From Auraticoccus cholistanensis (GTDB lineage: Bacteria; Actinomycetota; Actinomycetes; Propionibacteriales; Propionibacteriaceae): a stretch of 55,799 nt of DNA. The DNA lies in assembly GCF_009742705.1 (NCBI RefSeq), contig NZ_WPCU01000004.1, forward strand, positions 1 through 55,799, read 5' to 3'. A program made the translations under genes and the position numbers. Below are positions 13,791-22,338 of the stretch, in pieces; position 1 is the first letter of the stretch; the number at the start of each line of letters is the position of its first letter. The notes beneath the pieces are model-generated. The model was not told the origin of the DNA and did no database searches. It worked only from the letters and a program-made list of their open reading frames with translations.

Positions 13791-14741
13791 TCACACCTTG
13801 CTGACGCCCTGCGCGCCCGGGCCGGTCTCGCTGGTGTCGCTGCGGGTGTCGGGGTCCTCGCCGGCGTGCTCGGCCATCGTGGCGTGACCGCCGAACTGGT
13901 TGCGCATCGCGGCGACCATCTTCATCGCCGGGGAGTCGTCCTGGCGGGAGGCGAAGCGGGCGAACAGCGAGGCGGAGATGGCCGGGGCCGGCACGGCGAG
14001 GTCGATGGCGGCCTCGACCGTCCAGCGGCCCTCGCCGGAGTCCTCGGCGTAGCCGCGGATGCCCTCGAGGTTGGGGTCCTTCGCCAGCGCCAGGCAGGCC
14101 AGGTCCAGCAGCCAGGAACGGATCACCGTGCCCTCGCGCCAGGACTCGAACACGGCCGGGACGTCGGTGACCTCGCCGGAGGCGGCCAGCAGCTCCCAGC
14201 CCTCGGCGTAGGCCTGCATGATCGCGTACTCGATGCCGTTGTGGACCATCTTGGCGAAGTGCCCCGCGCCCACCTCGCCCGCGTGCACGAAGCCGTACTC
14301 CCCCGGCGGCTTGAGGGCGTCGAAGACGGGCTGCACCTTGGCCACGTCCTCCACCGAGCCGCCGCACATCAGCGCGTAGCCGTTCTCCAGCCCCCAGACA
14401 CCGCCGGAGACCCCGCAGTCGACGTAGCCGATGCCCTTGGCGCCCAGCAGGTCGGCGTGGTGGTGGTCGTTGATCCACTTGGAGTTGCCGCCGTCGACGA
14501 CCACGTCGCCCTCGTCCAGCAGACCGGCGAGCTCCTGCACGACCGGGCTCACGAACTTGGCGGGGACCATCACCCACACCACCCGCGGCGACTCGGTGAG
14601 CTGCTCGACCAGGGCCGGGAGGTCGGCGACGTCGGAGATCTCGGGGTTGGTGTCGTAGCCCACCACCGTGTGGCCGGCGCGACGCACCCGCTCGCGCATG
14701 TTGCCGCCCATCTTCCCCAGTCCGATGAGTCCCAGTTGCAT
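13791..14741 (-). CDS. gnd: 6-phosphogluconate dehydrogenase, decarboxylating (short YqeC-like type)
   Basis: The protein has 316 residues, the short form rather than the ~470-residue form. It oxidises 6-phosphogluconate to ribulose 5-phosphate and CO2 in the pentose phosphate pathway. The nucleotide-binding motif is [12 protein letters not shown] at the N-terminus. The substrate motifs are [10 protein letters not shown] and [19 protein letters not shown], and the catalytic segment is [15 protein letters not shown] with the conserved lysine. AAAGGGA lies before the ATG. Insertion of gnd between dnaN and recF is common in Actinomycetota. Confidence 0.96.
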   Translation of the reverse strand: MQLGLIGLGKMGGNMRERVRRAGHTVVGYDTNPEISDVADLPALVEQLTESPRVVWVMVPAKFVSPVVQELAGLLDEGDVVVDGGNSKWINDHHHADLLGAKGIGYVDCGVSGGVWGLENGYALMCGGSVEDVAKVQPVFDALKPPGEYGFVHAGEVGAGHFAKMVHNGIEYAIMQAYAEGWELLAASGEVTDVPAVFESWREGTVIRSWLLDLACLALAKDPNLEGIRGYAEDSGEGRWTVEAAIDLAVPAPAISASLFARFASRQDDSPAMKMVAAMRNQFGGHATMAEHAGEDPDTRSDTSETGPGAQGVSKV

Positions 14742-14806
14742 GTCGCGTCCCTTTCGGTCGGTGCGGGGCGCACCCGGTCGGTGCTGCCGTCGAGGGGTTA
14801 CCCCGA

Positions 14807-15973
14807 TCAGCGTGAGGCGGGCAGCCGCATCAGCATGATGACGTGGCGGTAGTCGGTCATCGGCTCGCCGTCCAGCTCGGCCAGCCCGGTCAGCAGGCAG
14901 GGCTTGCCCGGGGCGGTGAACGCGAAGTCGACGAACGGGGCGTCCAGCGCGCCGAGGGCGTCCAGCAGGTAGTTCGGGTTGAAGCCGGCGGCCTCCAGCG
15001 ACGGCTCGGCCGCACCGTGCAGGTCGACGGTGGCGGCCAGCGCCTCCGAGGCCTGCGCCTGGTCGCCGGTGGCCGCCTCGAGGGTGATGGTGCCGTCGCC
15101 GATCAGCATCCGCAGCGGGGTGTTGCGCTCGGCGACCAGGGCGACGCGCTTGGCCGCGTCGATGATCTCCGCCGTGGCGCCGCGGACGGTCAGCTGGGGC
15201 TGGATGCTCATCAGGTGCCGCACCTTGGGGAACTCCCCGTCGAGCAGCCGGGTGGTGGTCTCGCGCTGACCGCCGGAGCCGGTGCCCTGGAAGCCGATCA
15301 GGCCGTCGCCCTGGGAGGCGCCGGAGAGGCTGATCGACACGCTCTCACCGGCCGTCATCGACCGTGCCGTGTCGGCCAGCACCTTGGCCGGCACCAGCGC
15401 CGCCCCGCTGCTGGAGGGGGAGGCCGGGGACCAGGTGAGCTCCTTGAGCGCCATCCGGTAGCGGTCGGTCGCCAGCAGCGAGATGGTCTCGCCATCGATC
15501 TCCATCCGGACACCGGTGAAGACCGGCAGCAGCTCGTCGCGGCCGGCGGCCACCACGACCTGCGACACCGCGCGGGCGAACTCGTCGCTGGCGACCGTGC
15601 CGGTCTGCTCCGGCATGGTCGGCAGCGCCGGGTAGTCCGCCACCGGCAGCGTCTGCAGGGTGAACCGGGCGCTGCCGCAGGTGAGCTCCATCCGGGAGTC
15701 GTCGGTGCTGATGTCGACCGGCTTGTTGGGCAGCGAGCGGCAGATGTCGGAGAGCAGGCGCCCCGAGACCAGCACCTGGCCCTCGTCGCTGACCTGGGCC
15801 CGGGCGTGGACCTGGGTGGAGGTCTCGTAGTCGAAGCTGGACAGCACGACGGCCTCGTCGGAGGTGCGGATCAGCAGGCCGGCCAGGATCGGGACGCTCG
15901 GCCGCGTCGGCAGGCTGCGTGCAGCCCACTGGACGGCCTCGGCGAGAACGTCGCGTTCCAGTCGAATCTTCAC
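14807..15973 (-). CDS. dnaN: DNA polymerase III sliding clamp (beta subunit)
   Basis: The protein has 388 residues with a GTG start and AGGAGG upstream. It forms the ring-shaped processivity clamp. All three clamp domains are present: it opens MKIRLERDVLAEAVQWAARSL-like (first residue encoded by GTG) and ends with the typical YRHVIMLMRL. It lies 65 bp upstream of gnd and is separated from dnaA by a 667-bp non-coding region that contains DnaA boxes. Confidence 0.98.
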   Translation of the reverse strand: MKIRLERDVLAEAVQWAARSLPTRPSVPILAGLLIRTSDEAVVLSSFDYETSTQVHARAQVSDEGQVLVSGRLLSDICRSLPNKPVDISTDDSRMELTCGSARFTLQTLPVADYPALPTMPEQTGTVASDEFARAVSQVVVAAGRDELLPVFTGVRMEIDGETISLLATDRYRMALKELTWSPASPSSSGAALVPAKVLADTARSMTAGESVSISLSGASQGDGLIGFQGTGSGGQRETTTRLLDGEFPKVRHLMSIQPQLTVRGATAEIIDAAKRVALVAERNTPLRMLIGDGTITLEAATGDQAQASEALAATVDLHGAAEPSLEAAGFNPNYLLDALGALDAPFVDFAFTAPGKPCLLTGLAELDGEPMTDYRHVIMLMRLPASR

Positions 15974-16640
15974 CAGTCCTCCTCGCGCGGCGCGGCCGCG
16001 TCGATCGTAGTCCTCGACGGCCCCGGTCGGCCCGGTCCGTGGGCGCCGCTGCGGCGAGGCAGTGCTGGAACTCTAGCGATCCGCCGACCGCGTCGGCCAC
16101 CGCCCGACGGGCCCCGTCCTCGGACGTGCGACATCCACAGCTCGGGCCCGGATGACTTCGAACGGATCAGGACATGTGTCAGTACGTCGTAGTCATCACC
16201 GGTGTGGAATCTGTGGACAACACCCGTCCGCGCTCGTCAGCGGCCTTTCGGGGCCGTGGACCGCCCTGGGGACGACCCAGAACTACACGGGGAGTAGTTG
16301 TGCTTCGGCTACGCACCGCGGGAGACCCGTCCCCAGCGCGCACCGCCGGCCTGGGCATTTCTCCCCAGTTTTCCACAGGTGTGCACACAGCTGTGGGTAA
16401 GACTTCCACCCGTGCAATTCGGTCCAGTACGGCACTGGTCTGTCATTCCACCGGTACCACTGGTCCGGTGCGACGCGGACCCGCGGGCCGACCGTGGGTG
16501 GGCAGCACGAGCGCCGCCACCGGCGGGACCCGTGGCGGTGAGGAGGCTGTCCGGTGAGGAGACGGGGCGGTGAGGGAGGCGGTGCGATGAGGAGGCGGGG
16601 CGATGAGGAGGCGGGGCCGAGGCGGGGCGTGCGGCCCCGC
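15974..16640. other. oriC: dnaN-dnaA intergenic region, candidate oriC
   Basis: This is 667 bp without a gene. DnaA-box-like 9-mers: TGTGGACAA at 16212-16220 (perfect TTGTCCACA on the minus strand), TTTTCCACA at 16369-16377, TGTGGGTAA at 16392-16400 (TTACCCACA on minus), and weaker ACATCCACA at 16131-16139. An inverted repeat AACTAC/GTAGTT sits at 16281-16299. A 16-bp tandem array occupies 16537-16628. Actinobacterial origins usually map to dnaA-dnaN. I see no pronounced AT-rich unwinding element, so the exact origin is inferred. Confidence 0.65.
16537..16628. repeat. 16-bp tandem repeat array at the 3' side of dnaA
   Basis: Five consecutive units of 16-17 bp (16537-16552, 16553-16568, 16569-16585, 16586-16601, 16602-16617) plus a partial unit to 16628. 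The last two full units are identical (GATGAGGAGGCGGGGC); the outer ones are degenerate. The array starts 12 bp beyond the dnaA stop. Its GAGGAGGC core also occurs in the dnaA C-terminal codons. Confidence 0.85.
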
Positions 16641-18110
16641 TCAGCGGGAGGAGGCCTGCTTGATCCGGTTCGTCACCTCGGTGACGTGGTTGTAGGTCGA
16701 GCGACGCTCGGACATCTGGGTGCGGATCTTGCGCTCGGCGTGCATCACCGTGGTGTGGTCGCGGCCGAAGGCCTGGCCGATCTTGGGCAACGACATGTCG
16801 GTCAGCTCGCGGCACAGGTACATCGCGATCTGACGGGCCTGGACGAGCTGCTGGGTGCGCGAGGCGCCGCAGACGTCGTCGACGGTCAGGTCGAAGTAGG
16901 CGGCCGTGGTGGCGATGATCGTCTGCAGCGAGATCTCGGCCTCACCGCCGGGCGGGATGAGATCCTTGAGGACCTCCTCGGCCAGCTCCATGGTGACCGG
17001 CTGGCGGTTGAGGCTGGCGAAGGCGGTGACCCGGATGAGGGCGCCCTCGAGCTCGCGGATGTTGGTCTGGATCCGGCTGCCGATGAACTCCAGCACGTCG
17101 GGGGTCGCCGTCAGCCGCTCCTGGGACGCCTTCTTGCGCAGGATGGCGATGCGCGTCTCCAGGTCCGGCGGCTGCACGTCGGTGAGCAGACCCATCTCGA
17201 ACCGGCTGCGCAGCCGCGGCTCGAGGGCCTCCAGCGCCTTGGGCGGGCGGTCGGAGGTCATCACGATCTGCTTCTGCGCGTTGTGGAGGGTGTTGAAGGT
17301 GTGGAAGAACTCCTCCTGGGTCTGGATCTTGCTCTCCAGGAACTGGATGTCGTCGATCAGCAGCACGTCGACGTCGCGGTAGCGGCGGCGGAACTCCGCG
17401 GTGCGGTTCTCCGAGATCGCGTTGATGAAGTCGTTGGTGAGCTCCTCGGTGGAGACGTAGCGCACCCGGACGCGCTCGAAGTAGTTGCGCACGTAGTGGC
17501 CCAGTGCGTGGAGCAGGTGCGTCTTCCCCAGACCGGAGTCGCCGTAGATCAGCAGCGGGTTGTAGGCCTTGCCGGGCGCCTCGGCCACGGCCACCGCGGC
17601 GGCGTGGGCGAAGCGGTTGGAGGACCCGATGACGAAGCTCTCGAAGGTGTACTGCGGGTTCAGCCGGCTCTGCGTCCCCGGCGAGGCGGCGCCGGCGTGC
17701 TGGGGCACCGGCTCGCGGGCCACGAAGGCCGGAGCCGGGTCGCGGGGGGCCGGGCTGGCGTAGCTGGTGGCGTCGTCGGGGTCCTCGCCGCGGCGGCCGG
17801 GCACCGGGTCGGCCTCGGGTGCCGCCGGCGGGAGCTCCTCCAGCCGCGGGTCGACCGTCAGCGCCAGCTGGGTCGGGTGGGCGTAGTGCTCGGAGAGGCG
17901 TTCCTCGATGCCCAGGCGGTGCTTCAGCTCGATCTGGTTGCGGGTGAAGTCGTTGGGGACGGCGACGACCAGGGTGGAGCCGTGCATGGTGAGGGGCTGG
18001 GTGGCGCGCAGCCAGGGCCGGGCCTCGACCGGTGCGGTGCTGACCACGTGGCGCCAGGCCGAGGCCAGCGGGTCAGCCGCTCCGAGAGGATCCGGGGAGG
18101 GCTCGCTCAA
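16641..18110 (-). CDS. dnaA: Chromosomal replication initiator DnaA
   Basis: The protein has 489 residues. The start is TTG at 18110, with GGGGAG upstream on the minus strand. Domain I is at residues 1-90, a variable linker at ~90-150, and the AAA+ domain has Walker [10 protein letters not shown] and Walker B LLIDDIQF. The C-terminal DNA-binding domain carries the DnaA signature [12 protein letters not shown]. The protein binds 9-mer boxes and opens the origin. It is divergent from rpmH, with DnaA boxes upstream that suggest autoregulation. Confidence 0.98.
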   Translation of the reverse strand: MSEPSPDPLGAADPLASAWRHVVSTAPVEARPWLRATQPLTMHGSTLVVAVPNDFTRNQIELKHRLGIEERLSEHYAHPTQLALTVDPRLEELPPAAPEADPVPGRRGEDPDDATSYASPAPRDPAPAFVAREPVPQHAGAASPGTQSRLNPQYTFESFVIGSSNRFAHAAAVAVAEAPGKAYNPLLIYGDSGLGKTHLLHALGHYVRNYFERVRVRYVSTEELTNDFINAISENRTAEFRRRYRDVDVLLIDDIQFLESKIQTQEEFFHTFNTLHNAQKQIVMTSDRPPKALEALEPRLRSRFEMGLLTDVQPPDLETRIAILRKKASQERLTATPDVLEFIGSRIQTNIRELEGALIRVTAFASLNRQPVTMELAEEVLKDLIPPGGEAEISLQTIIATTAAYFDLTVDDVCGASRTQQLVQARQIAMYLCRELTDMSLPKIGQAFGRDHTTVMHAERKIRTQMSERRSTYNHVTEVTNRIKQASSR

Positions 18111-18167
18111 CAGGACTCCCCAGGCTCGTCTGTGCCCGACGGGGCACGGCTACTACGGTCGTGTCAG

Positions 18168-18303
18168 TGGTCCACACAGTTGTCCACAGGGTGTGGGTAA
18201 ACACCCGGCGGGTCTCGGAGGACCGGGACGGCACCGGCGGGCAGCCGGTTGCTGACCCGGGGAACCTAACAACGGGCGGGTGCCTTGGCAACCCTGTGGA
18301 CAG
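18168..18303. promoter_or_regulatory. DnaA-box cluster between dnaA and rpmH
   Basis: The 381-bp gap 18111-18491 contains TGGTCCACA (18168-18176), a perfect TTGTCCACA (18180-18188), TGTGGGTAA (18192-18200, minus orientation) and TGTGGACAG (18295-18303, minus orientation). Three lie within 33 bp. They could mediate dnaA autoregulation or form part of a split origin. The remainder of the gap holds the rpmH promoter. Confidence 0.65.
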
Positions 18304-18372
18304 CGGTCGAACCCGTCGACGGCGTGTCGACTGGACAGCGGCCTCGCAGCCGTCCCGGCTGGTCCGCGGATT

Positions 18373-18401
18373 TTGACCGTCCCCGGCCGCCCGCGTATCG
18401 T
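18373..18401 (+). promoter_or_regulatory. Probable housekeeping promoter of rpmH
   Basis: TTGACC (18373-18378), a 17-bp spacer and TATCGT (18396-18401) form a good sigma-A-type promoter about 90 bp before the rpmH start. It probably drives rpmH-rnpA-yidD-yidC-khpB-rsmG. Confidence 0.6.
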
Positions 18402-18491
18402 GGGCAGGTCGCTGAGCCGGCGCCGCTGTGGCGTGTGCCCGGAAACGGGCGGCAATGACCTCTGCAGATCGACCACTTGGGAGCTCGTCCA

Positions 18492-18629
18492 ATGAGCAAG
18501 CGCACGTTCCAGCCGAGCAACCGGCGTCGCAGCCGTACCCACGGCTTCCGTCTCCGGATGCGTACCCGCGCCGGCCGCGCCATCCTGGCCGCGCGCCGCC
18601 GCAAGGGCCGCGCGCAGCTCTCCTCCTGA
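18492..18629 (+). CDS. rpmH: 50S ribosomal protein L34
   Basis: A 45-residue basic protein ([19 protein letters not shown] at the start, ending [11 protein letters not shown]) that matches the whole L34 family. It is a structural component of the large ribosomal subunit. It is the first gene on the right arm, 6 bp before rnpA, which is the universal arrangement. Confidence 0.98.
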   Translation: MSKRTFQPSNRRRSRTHGFRLRMRTRAGRAILAARRRKGRAQLSS

Positions 18630-18635
18630 CCCGTC

Positions 18636-18992
18636 GTGCTGCCGGCTCCGCACCGGATGCGGTCGTCGGGCGAGTTCGCCCGCACGATCCGCGCTGGTGT
18701 GCGGGCCGGCCGCCCCAGCCTGGTGGTGCACGCCAGGCTCGACGACCAGGCCACCGGCTCCCCCGTCAGGGTGGGTTTCGTGGTCTCCAAGGCGGTCGGT
18801 GACGCCGTCTCCCGCAACCGGGTGAAGCGACGGCTGCGCCACCTGGTGGCCGGCGAGCTCGACACGCTGCCGGCCGACTGCCGCCTGGTGGTCCGGGCGC
18901 TGCCCGCGGCCTCCGGTGAGCCCGCGCGGCTCGCGGGCGACCTCTCGGACGCGCTCGGCCGGGTCCGGCGACGTCTCGGGAGCGCCTCGTGA
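18636..18992 (+). CDS. rnpA: Ribonuclease P protein component
   Basis: The protein has 118 residues with a GTG start. It is the protein cofactor of RNase P, which matures tRNA 5' ends. The RNA-binding motif is VSRNRVKRRLRHLV, and the N-terminal MRSSGEFARTIRAG is typical. Its stop overlaps the yidD start as GTGA, so the two are translationally coupled. Confidence 0.97.
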   Translation: MLPAPHRMRSSGEFARTIRAGVRAGRPSLVVHARLDDQATGSPVRVGFVVSKAVGDAVSRNRVKRRLRHLVAGELDTLPADCRLVVRALPAASGEPARLAGDLSDALGRVRRRLGSAS

Positions 18993-19393
18993 GGTACGTG
19001 CTGATCGCACTGCTCAAGATCTACCGACTGGTGGTGAGCCCGCTGTACGGCCAGGTCTGCCGCTACCACCCCAGCTGCTCGGCCTACGCGCTGGAGGCCG
19101 TCACCGTGCACGGCTCGCTGCGCGGCTCTGGTCTCGCCCTGCGTCGCCTCGCACGCTGCCACCCGTGGGCCCTGGGCGGGTACGATCCCGTACCAGGGAC
19201 GGCGGCGGCCCGGGAGTGGCAGGCCGAGCAGGAGGAACGGGCCCGGACCCCGGCAGGAGCCCCCTGCCCTCCGCCAGCTCGCAACCTGATCGGTGAGCCG
19301 GTCGACACAGAACCCGTCGCGGCCGCCGTGGTCACGACTGCCCCATCCGCAGAGGTCTCCCGCGAGGCCCGGACACGAGGTGTGAATTGCTAG
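18989..19393 (+). CDS. yidD: Membrane protein insertion efficiency factor YidD
   Basis: The protein has 134 residues with a GTG start overlapping the rnpA stop. The first ~75 residues are the conserved domain: an amphipathic N-terminus (LIALLKIYRLVVSPLYG), CRYHPSCSAYALEAV, and the cysteine/histidine segment RCHPWALGGYDPVP. The ~60-residue Ala/Pro tail is a lineage-specific extension. Known members assist YidC-dependent insertion. Here the gene overlaps the predicted yidC start. Confidence 0.94.
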   Translation: MRYVLIALLKIYRLVVSPLYGQVCRYHPSCSAYALEAVTVHGSLRGSGLALRRLARCHPWALGGYDPVPGTAAAREWQAEQEERARTPAGAPCPPPARNLIGEPVDTEPVAAAVVTTAPSAEVSREARTRGVNC

Positions 19394-20442
19394 AGGGACT
19401 GCTCGGGACGCTGGTGCCGCTGCTGACGCCGCTGAGCGTGTGGTCGGCCATCGGCGACTTCTTCAACATGCTGATGTCGCCGCTGCACTGGGCGGTGTCG
19501 GGCCTGCTGGTGCTCTTCCACGCCCTGTGGTCGCCGCTGCTGGGGGCGGACTCCGGGTGGACCTGGACGCTGTCGATCGTCTGCCTCACCGTGGTCGTGC
19601 GGATCCTGACCATCCCGCTGTTCGTCAAGCAGATCAAGTCCTCCCGCAACATGCAGCTCGTGCAGCCCAAGATGCGCGAGCTGCAGAAGAAGTACGGCCA
19701 CGACCGGGAGCGCCTGGGCCAGGAGACGATGAAGCTCTACCGGGAGGAGGGCGTCAACCCGATGGCGTCCTGCCTGCCGCTGCTGCTGCAGATGCCGATC
19801 TTCTTCGCGCTCTTCCAGGTGCTCAACGGGGCTGCCCGCGGCACCATCGTCTCCGGCGCCAGCTGGCTCGAGCGCGACCCGATCCTGGTCCCCTCGCTGC
19901 GTGACTCCACGATCTTCGGCGCGCGGATCTCCGACACCTTCCTGGGCTCCGACCTCTGGGAGGTCAAGGTCATCACGGTGGTGCTGATCCTGCTGATGAC
20001 GGCCACCATGTTCTTCACCCAGCTGCAGCTGATGCGCAAGAACATGCCCAAGGAGGCCCTCGAGGGCCCCTTCGCCCAGCAGCAGAAGATCATGCTCTAC
20101 ATCTTCCCGGTGGTCTTCGCCGTCGGCGGCGTGAACTTCCCCGTCGGCGTGCTGATCTACTGGCTGACCTCGAACCTGTGGACGATGGGCCAGCAGTTCT
20201 ACATCATCCGCCGCAACCCGGCTCCCGGCACCGAGGCCTACGAGCTCTGGGAGCAGCGCCAGCGCGCCAAGGGCAAGGACCCCGAGACCCTGGCCGCGAA
20301 GCAGGCCGACAAGGCACGCGAGGACAAGGGCCTCCCGGCCCAGGCCGCCACCGCCAGCACGGGGGTGCAGCGCCAGACCGTGCAGCGGCAGCAGCCGCGC
20401 CGGCAGACCCGTGCCCAGCGGGGCGGCAAGACGCGGTCGTAG
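19387..20442 (+). CDS. yidC: Membrane protein insertase YidC (Oxa1 family)
   Basis: The protein has 351 residues if the TTG at 19387 is the start; GAGGTG lies 4 bases upstream. A GTG at 19414 or the first Met in FFNMLMSP (near 19468) are alternatives, and the latter fits the family length best. The protein inserts membrane proteins with or without Sec. Hydrophobic segments are WTLSIVCLTVVVRILTIPLF, LPLLLQMPIFFALFQVL, VITVVLILLMTATMFF and IFPVVFAVGGVNFPVGVLIYWL. The hydrophilic-groove Arg lies in VVVRILTIP. The C-terminus is basic and Gln/Arg-rich, as expected for ribosome contact. Confidence 0.95.
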   Translation: MLEGLLGTLVPLLTPLSVWSAIGDFFNMLMSPLHWAVSGLLVLFHALWSPLLGADSGWTWTLSIVCLTVVVRILTIPLFVKQIKSSRNMQLVQPKMRELQKKYGHDRERLGQETMKLYREEGVNPMASCLPLLLQMPIFFALFQVLNGAARGTIVSGASWLERDPILVPSLRDSTIFGARISDTFLGSDLWEVKVITVVLILLMTATMFFTQLQLMRKNMPKEALEGPFAQQQKIMLYIFPVVFAVGGVNFPVGVLIYWLTSNLWTMGQQFYIIRRNPAPGTEAYELWEQRQRAKGKDPETLAAKQADKAREDKGLPAQAATASTGVQRQTVQRQQPRRQTRAQRGGKTRS

Positions 20443-20522
20443 CAGCTACCGCACCGCCGTCGACCGGCGACCCGACCCCGGAGCGCCCGACGCTCCCCAG
20501 CCGATGCAGGAAGTGAGCCCGA

Positions 20523-21080
20523 ATGAGTGACGACCTGACCCAGGAGCGTGGCACCGACGCCGAGCCGCTGGAGGTCGCGGACGCCGTGGCCCCCGACCAG
20601 GCGGACGGCGAGGACAGCGACGCCCCCACGGACCCGCTGGACCTCGAGGGCGAGGTGGCCGCGGACTACCTGGAGGAGCTGCTCGACATCGCCGACCTGG
20701 ACGGCGACATCGACACCTTCACCGAGGGCGGGCGCGCCCACGTCTCAGTGGTCACCGAGGCCGACGTGCTGGTCGGGCGCGACGGCGAGGTGCTCGACGC
20801 CCTGCAGGAGCTGTGCCGCCTGGCTGTGATGACCGAGACCGGGCGCCGCAGCCGGCTGATGCTCGACATCGCCGGGCACCGCGAGCGCCGGCGCAAGGAG
20901 CTCCGCGACCTGGCCAGCGACGCCGTGCAGGAGGTCAAGCAGACCGGTGAGTCGCTGCGCCTGGCGCCGATGAACCCGTTCGAGCGCAAGATCGTGCACG
21001 ACGCCGTGGCCGAGGCCGGCCTGGGCAGCGAGTCCGAGGGCGAGGAGCCCCAGCGCCGCGTCGTGGTCCTGCCCGCCTGA
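20523..21080 (+). CDS. khpB: R3H/KH RNA-binding protein (KhpB/Jag)
   Basis: The protein has 185 residues. An acidic N-terminal ~45 residues is followed by a KH domain ([22 protein letters not shown]) and an R3H domain ([20 protein letters not shown]). Members bind RNA and in Gram-positive bacteria form KhpA-KhpB complexes linked to cell division and elongation. Position after yidC is universal in this operon. A normal-length acidic tail ends in VVVLPA. Confidence 0.94.
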   Translation: MSDDLTQERGTDAEPLEVADAVAPDQADGEDSDAPTDPLDLEGEVAADYLEELLDIADLDGDIDTFTEGGRAHVSVVTEADVLVGRDGEVLDALQELCRLAVMTETGRRSRLMLDIAGHRERRRKELRDLASDAVQEVKQTGESLRLAPMNPFERKIVHDAVAEAGLGSESEGEEPQRRVVVLPA

Positions 21081-21082
21081 CC

Positions 21083-21733
21083 GTGGCCGAGCCCACGCCG
21101 CCGCAGCAGGAGGGCGTCCCCGAACCGGTACCTGCGGAGGTCGGTGCCGTCTTCGGGGAGCAGCGCGACGTAGCGGCTCGATATGTCGATATATTGAGAA
21201 GTCGTGGTGTCGAGTGGGGTCTGCTCGGTCCTCGTGAGCCGGGCCGGCTCTGGTCGCGCCACGTGCTGAACTCCGCGGCCGTCGCCTCGCTCTTCCCGTT
21301 GGGCGCCCACGTCGTGGACGTCGGCAGTGGGGCCGGCCTGCCGGGCATCCCGCTGGCGCTGGCCCGGCCCGACCTCGGCATGACGCTGCTCGAGCCGCTC
21401 CAGCGACGGGCGGAGTTCCTGCAGCTCGCGGTGGACGAGCTGGAGCTGGAGGAGCGCGTCCGGGTGGTCCGAGCCCGCGCGGAGGACCACGACGAGGTGT
21501 ACGACGTGGTGACGGGGCGTGCCGTCGGCGCGCTCTCCAAGATGGTCCCCTGGTGCGAGCCGCTGGTGGCCGACGACGGGCAGATGATCCTGCTCAAGGG
21601 CGCCTCGGCCGAGGACGAGGTCCGGGCGGCCCAGAAGCTGCTCTCCCGGGCGCGGCTCTCGGCGGAGGTACTGTCGGTGCGTGCCCACCCCAGCAGCGAG
21701 CCGACGACGGCGGTACGTCTCCGCCGGCGCTGA
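21083..21733 (+). CDS. rsmG: 16S rRNA (guanine-N7)-methyltransferase RsmG
   Basis: The protein has 216 residues with a GTG start 2 bp after the khpB stop. It methylates G527 of 16S rRNA (E. coli numbering) using SAM. The SAM motif is [20 protein letters not shown] (about residues 78-97), and the motif [19 protein letters not shown] is typical. Codons for YVDILRS (about 21180-21204) are unusually AT-rich (TAT, GAT, ATA, TTG, AGA, AGT) and contain the 12-mer noted separately. The 3' end overlaps the next gene by 53 bp. Confidence 0.96.
   Translation: MAEPTPPQQEGVPEPVPAEVGAVFGEQRDVAARYVDILRSRGVEWGLLGPREPGRLWSRHVLNSAAVASLFPLGAHVVDVGSGAGLPGIPLALARPDLGMTLLEPLQRRAEFLQLAVDELELEERVRVVRARAEDHDEVYDVVTGRAVGALSKMVPWCEPLVADDGQMILLKGASAEDEVRAAQKLLSRARLSAEVLSVRAHPSSEPTTAVRLRRR
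21181..21192. repeat. AT-rich 12-mer ATATGTCGATAT, copy 1 (inside rsmG)
   Basis: This exact 12-mer recurs at 24734-24745, on the other side of parAB. It is embedded in CTCGATATGTCGATATATTG, which contains a direct repeat of TCGATAT (8-bp period) and a near-palindrome TCGATATATTGA. It is strikingly AT-rich for a gene of this base composition. Confidence 0.6.
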
Positions 21734-22187
21734 GGTCGCGTCGCTGGGGCTGCTGCTGGTCCTCATCACCGGTTGCACGGTGGTGGATGGTGTGCCCGGC
21801 TCACGTGTGGGGTCGATGGTGGCCCGGTGGTCGGTCCCCCAGGTCGCCCAGGCCGAGCTGCAGGCAGTCGTGCCGCCCGGACCGGGTGAGGTCCTCAGCC
21901 CCGCCCGGCGCGACGAGCTGCTGGCCCGGTTGCCCGAGGCGGGCCTCTCCGCCGACCCGAGCGCGTTCCAGGGACGTCTCCTGGTGGCCCACGGGTACTC
22001 GCGCTGCGGCGACGAGCTGCTCCACCGCGACTGGCGCGGCAAGGAGCTGTGGTTCGCCGTGGCCCGGGAGGACGAGGGCCTGGCCTGCGCCGTGTCGCCC
22101 TACACGGTCGAGATCTGGGCGGTGGAGCCGGGTGACCTGCGCGCGTCGGCCGACGAGGTGAGGGTGCGCGAAGCGCGCGATCGGTGA
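21681..22187 (+). CDS. Small putative lipoprotein between rsmG and parA
   Basis: The protein has 168 residues from the GTG at 21681, which overlaps the end of rsmG by 53 bp. No later ATG/GTG would keep the signal peptide intact. The N-terminus is a lipoprotein signal: basic RRRRY, a hydrophobic stretch ([11 protein letters not shown]) and a lipobox LITGC with Cys32. The mature part has two further Cys (SRCGDE and LACAV) that could form a disulfide. I recognise no family. It is probably co-transcribed with rsmG. Confidence 0.7.
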   Translation: MPTPAASRRRRYVSAGAEVASLGLLLVLITGCTVVDGVPGSRVGSMVARWSVPQVAQAELQAVVPPGPGEVLSPARRDELLARLPEAGLSADPSAFQGRLLVAHGYSRCGDELLHRDWRGKELWFAVAREDEGLACAVSPYTVEIWAVEPGDLRASADEVRVREARDR

Positions 22188-22262
22188 CACCGCGTGGCGG
22201 CCGGACCAGCCGCGGGATCCCGTTAGGCTGAGCCGGTGCCGGCTGCCGTCGGGTACGTCGCC

Positions 22263-22281
22263 GAGGCTCGGTAGGAGCCTC
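22263..22281 (+). terminator. Short hairpin between the lipoprotein gene and parA
   Basis: GAGGCTC (22263-22269), the loop GGTAG, then GAGCCTC (22275-22281). It lies in the 151-bp gap before parA, 22 bp upstream of the first parS. There is no T-run, so it is either a weak terminator or a leader structure. TAGGCT at 22224-22229 could be a -10 box for parA, but I see no good -35. Confidence 0.4.
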
Positions 22282-22302
22282 AGACCGCACCGCCGCTGCT
22301 GG

Positions 22303-22318
22303 TGTTCCACGTGAAACT
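22303..22318. other. parS: parS site 1
   Basis: The site contains the core GTTCCACGTGAAAC (22304-22317), the actinobacterial form of parS. It lies 21 bp upstream of the parA start. ParB loads here as a CTP-dependent clamp and nucleates the segregation complex; binding close to parA also suggests autoregulation. Confidence 0.92.
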
Positions 22319-22338
22319 CGACCGGAACGGGAGCGCCT

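Noticed and set aside
16203-16211. TGTGGAATC as an additional DnaA box
   Set aside because: Only six of nine positions match the consensus, expected by chance in this interval.
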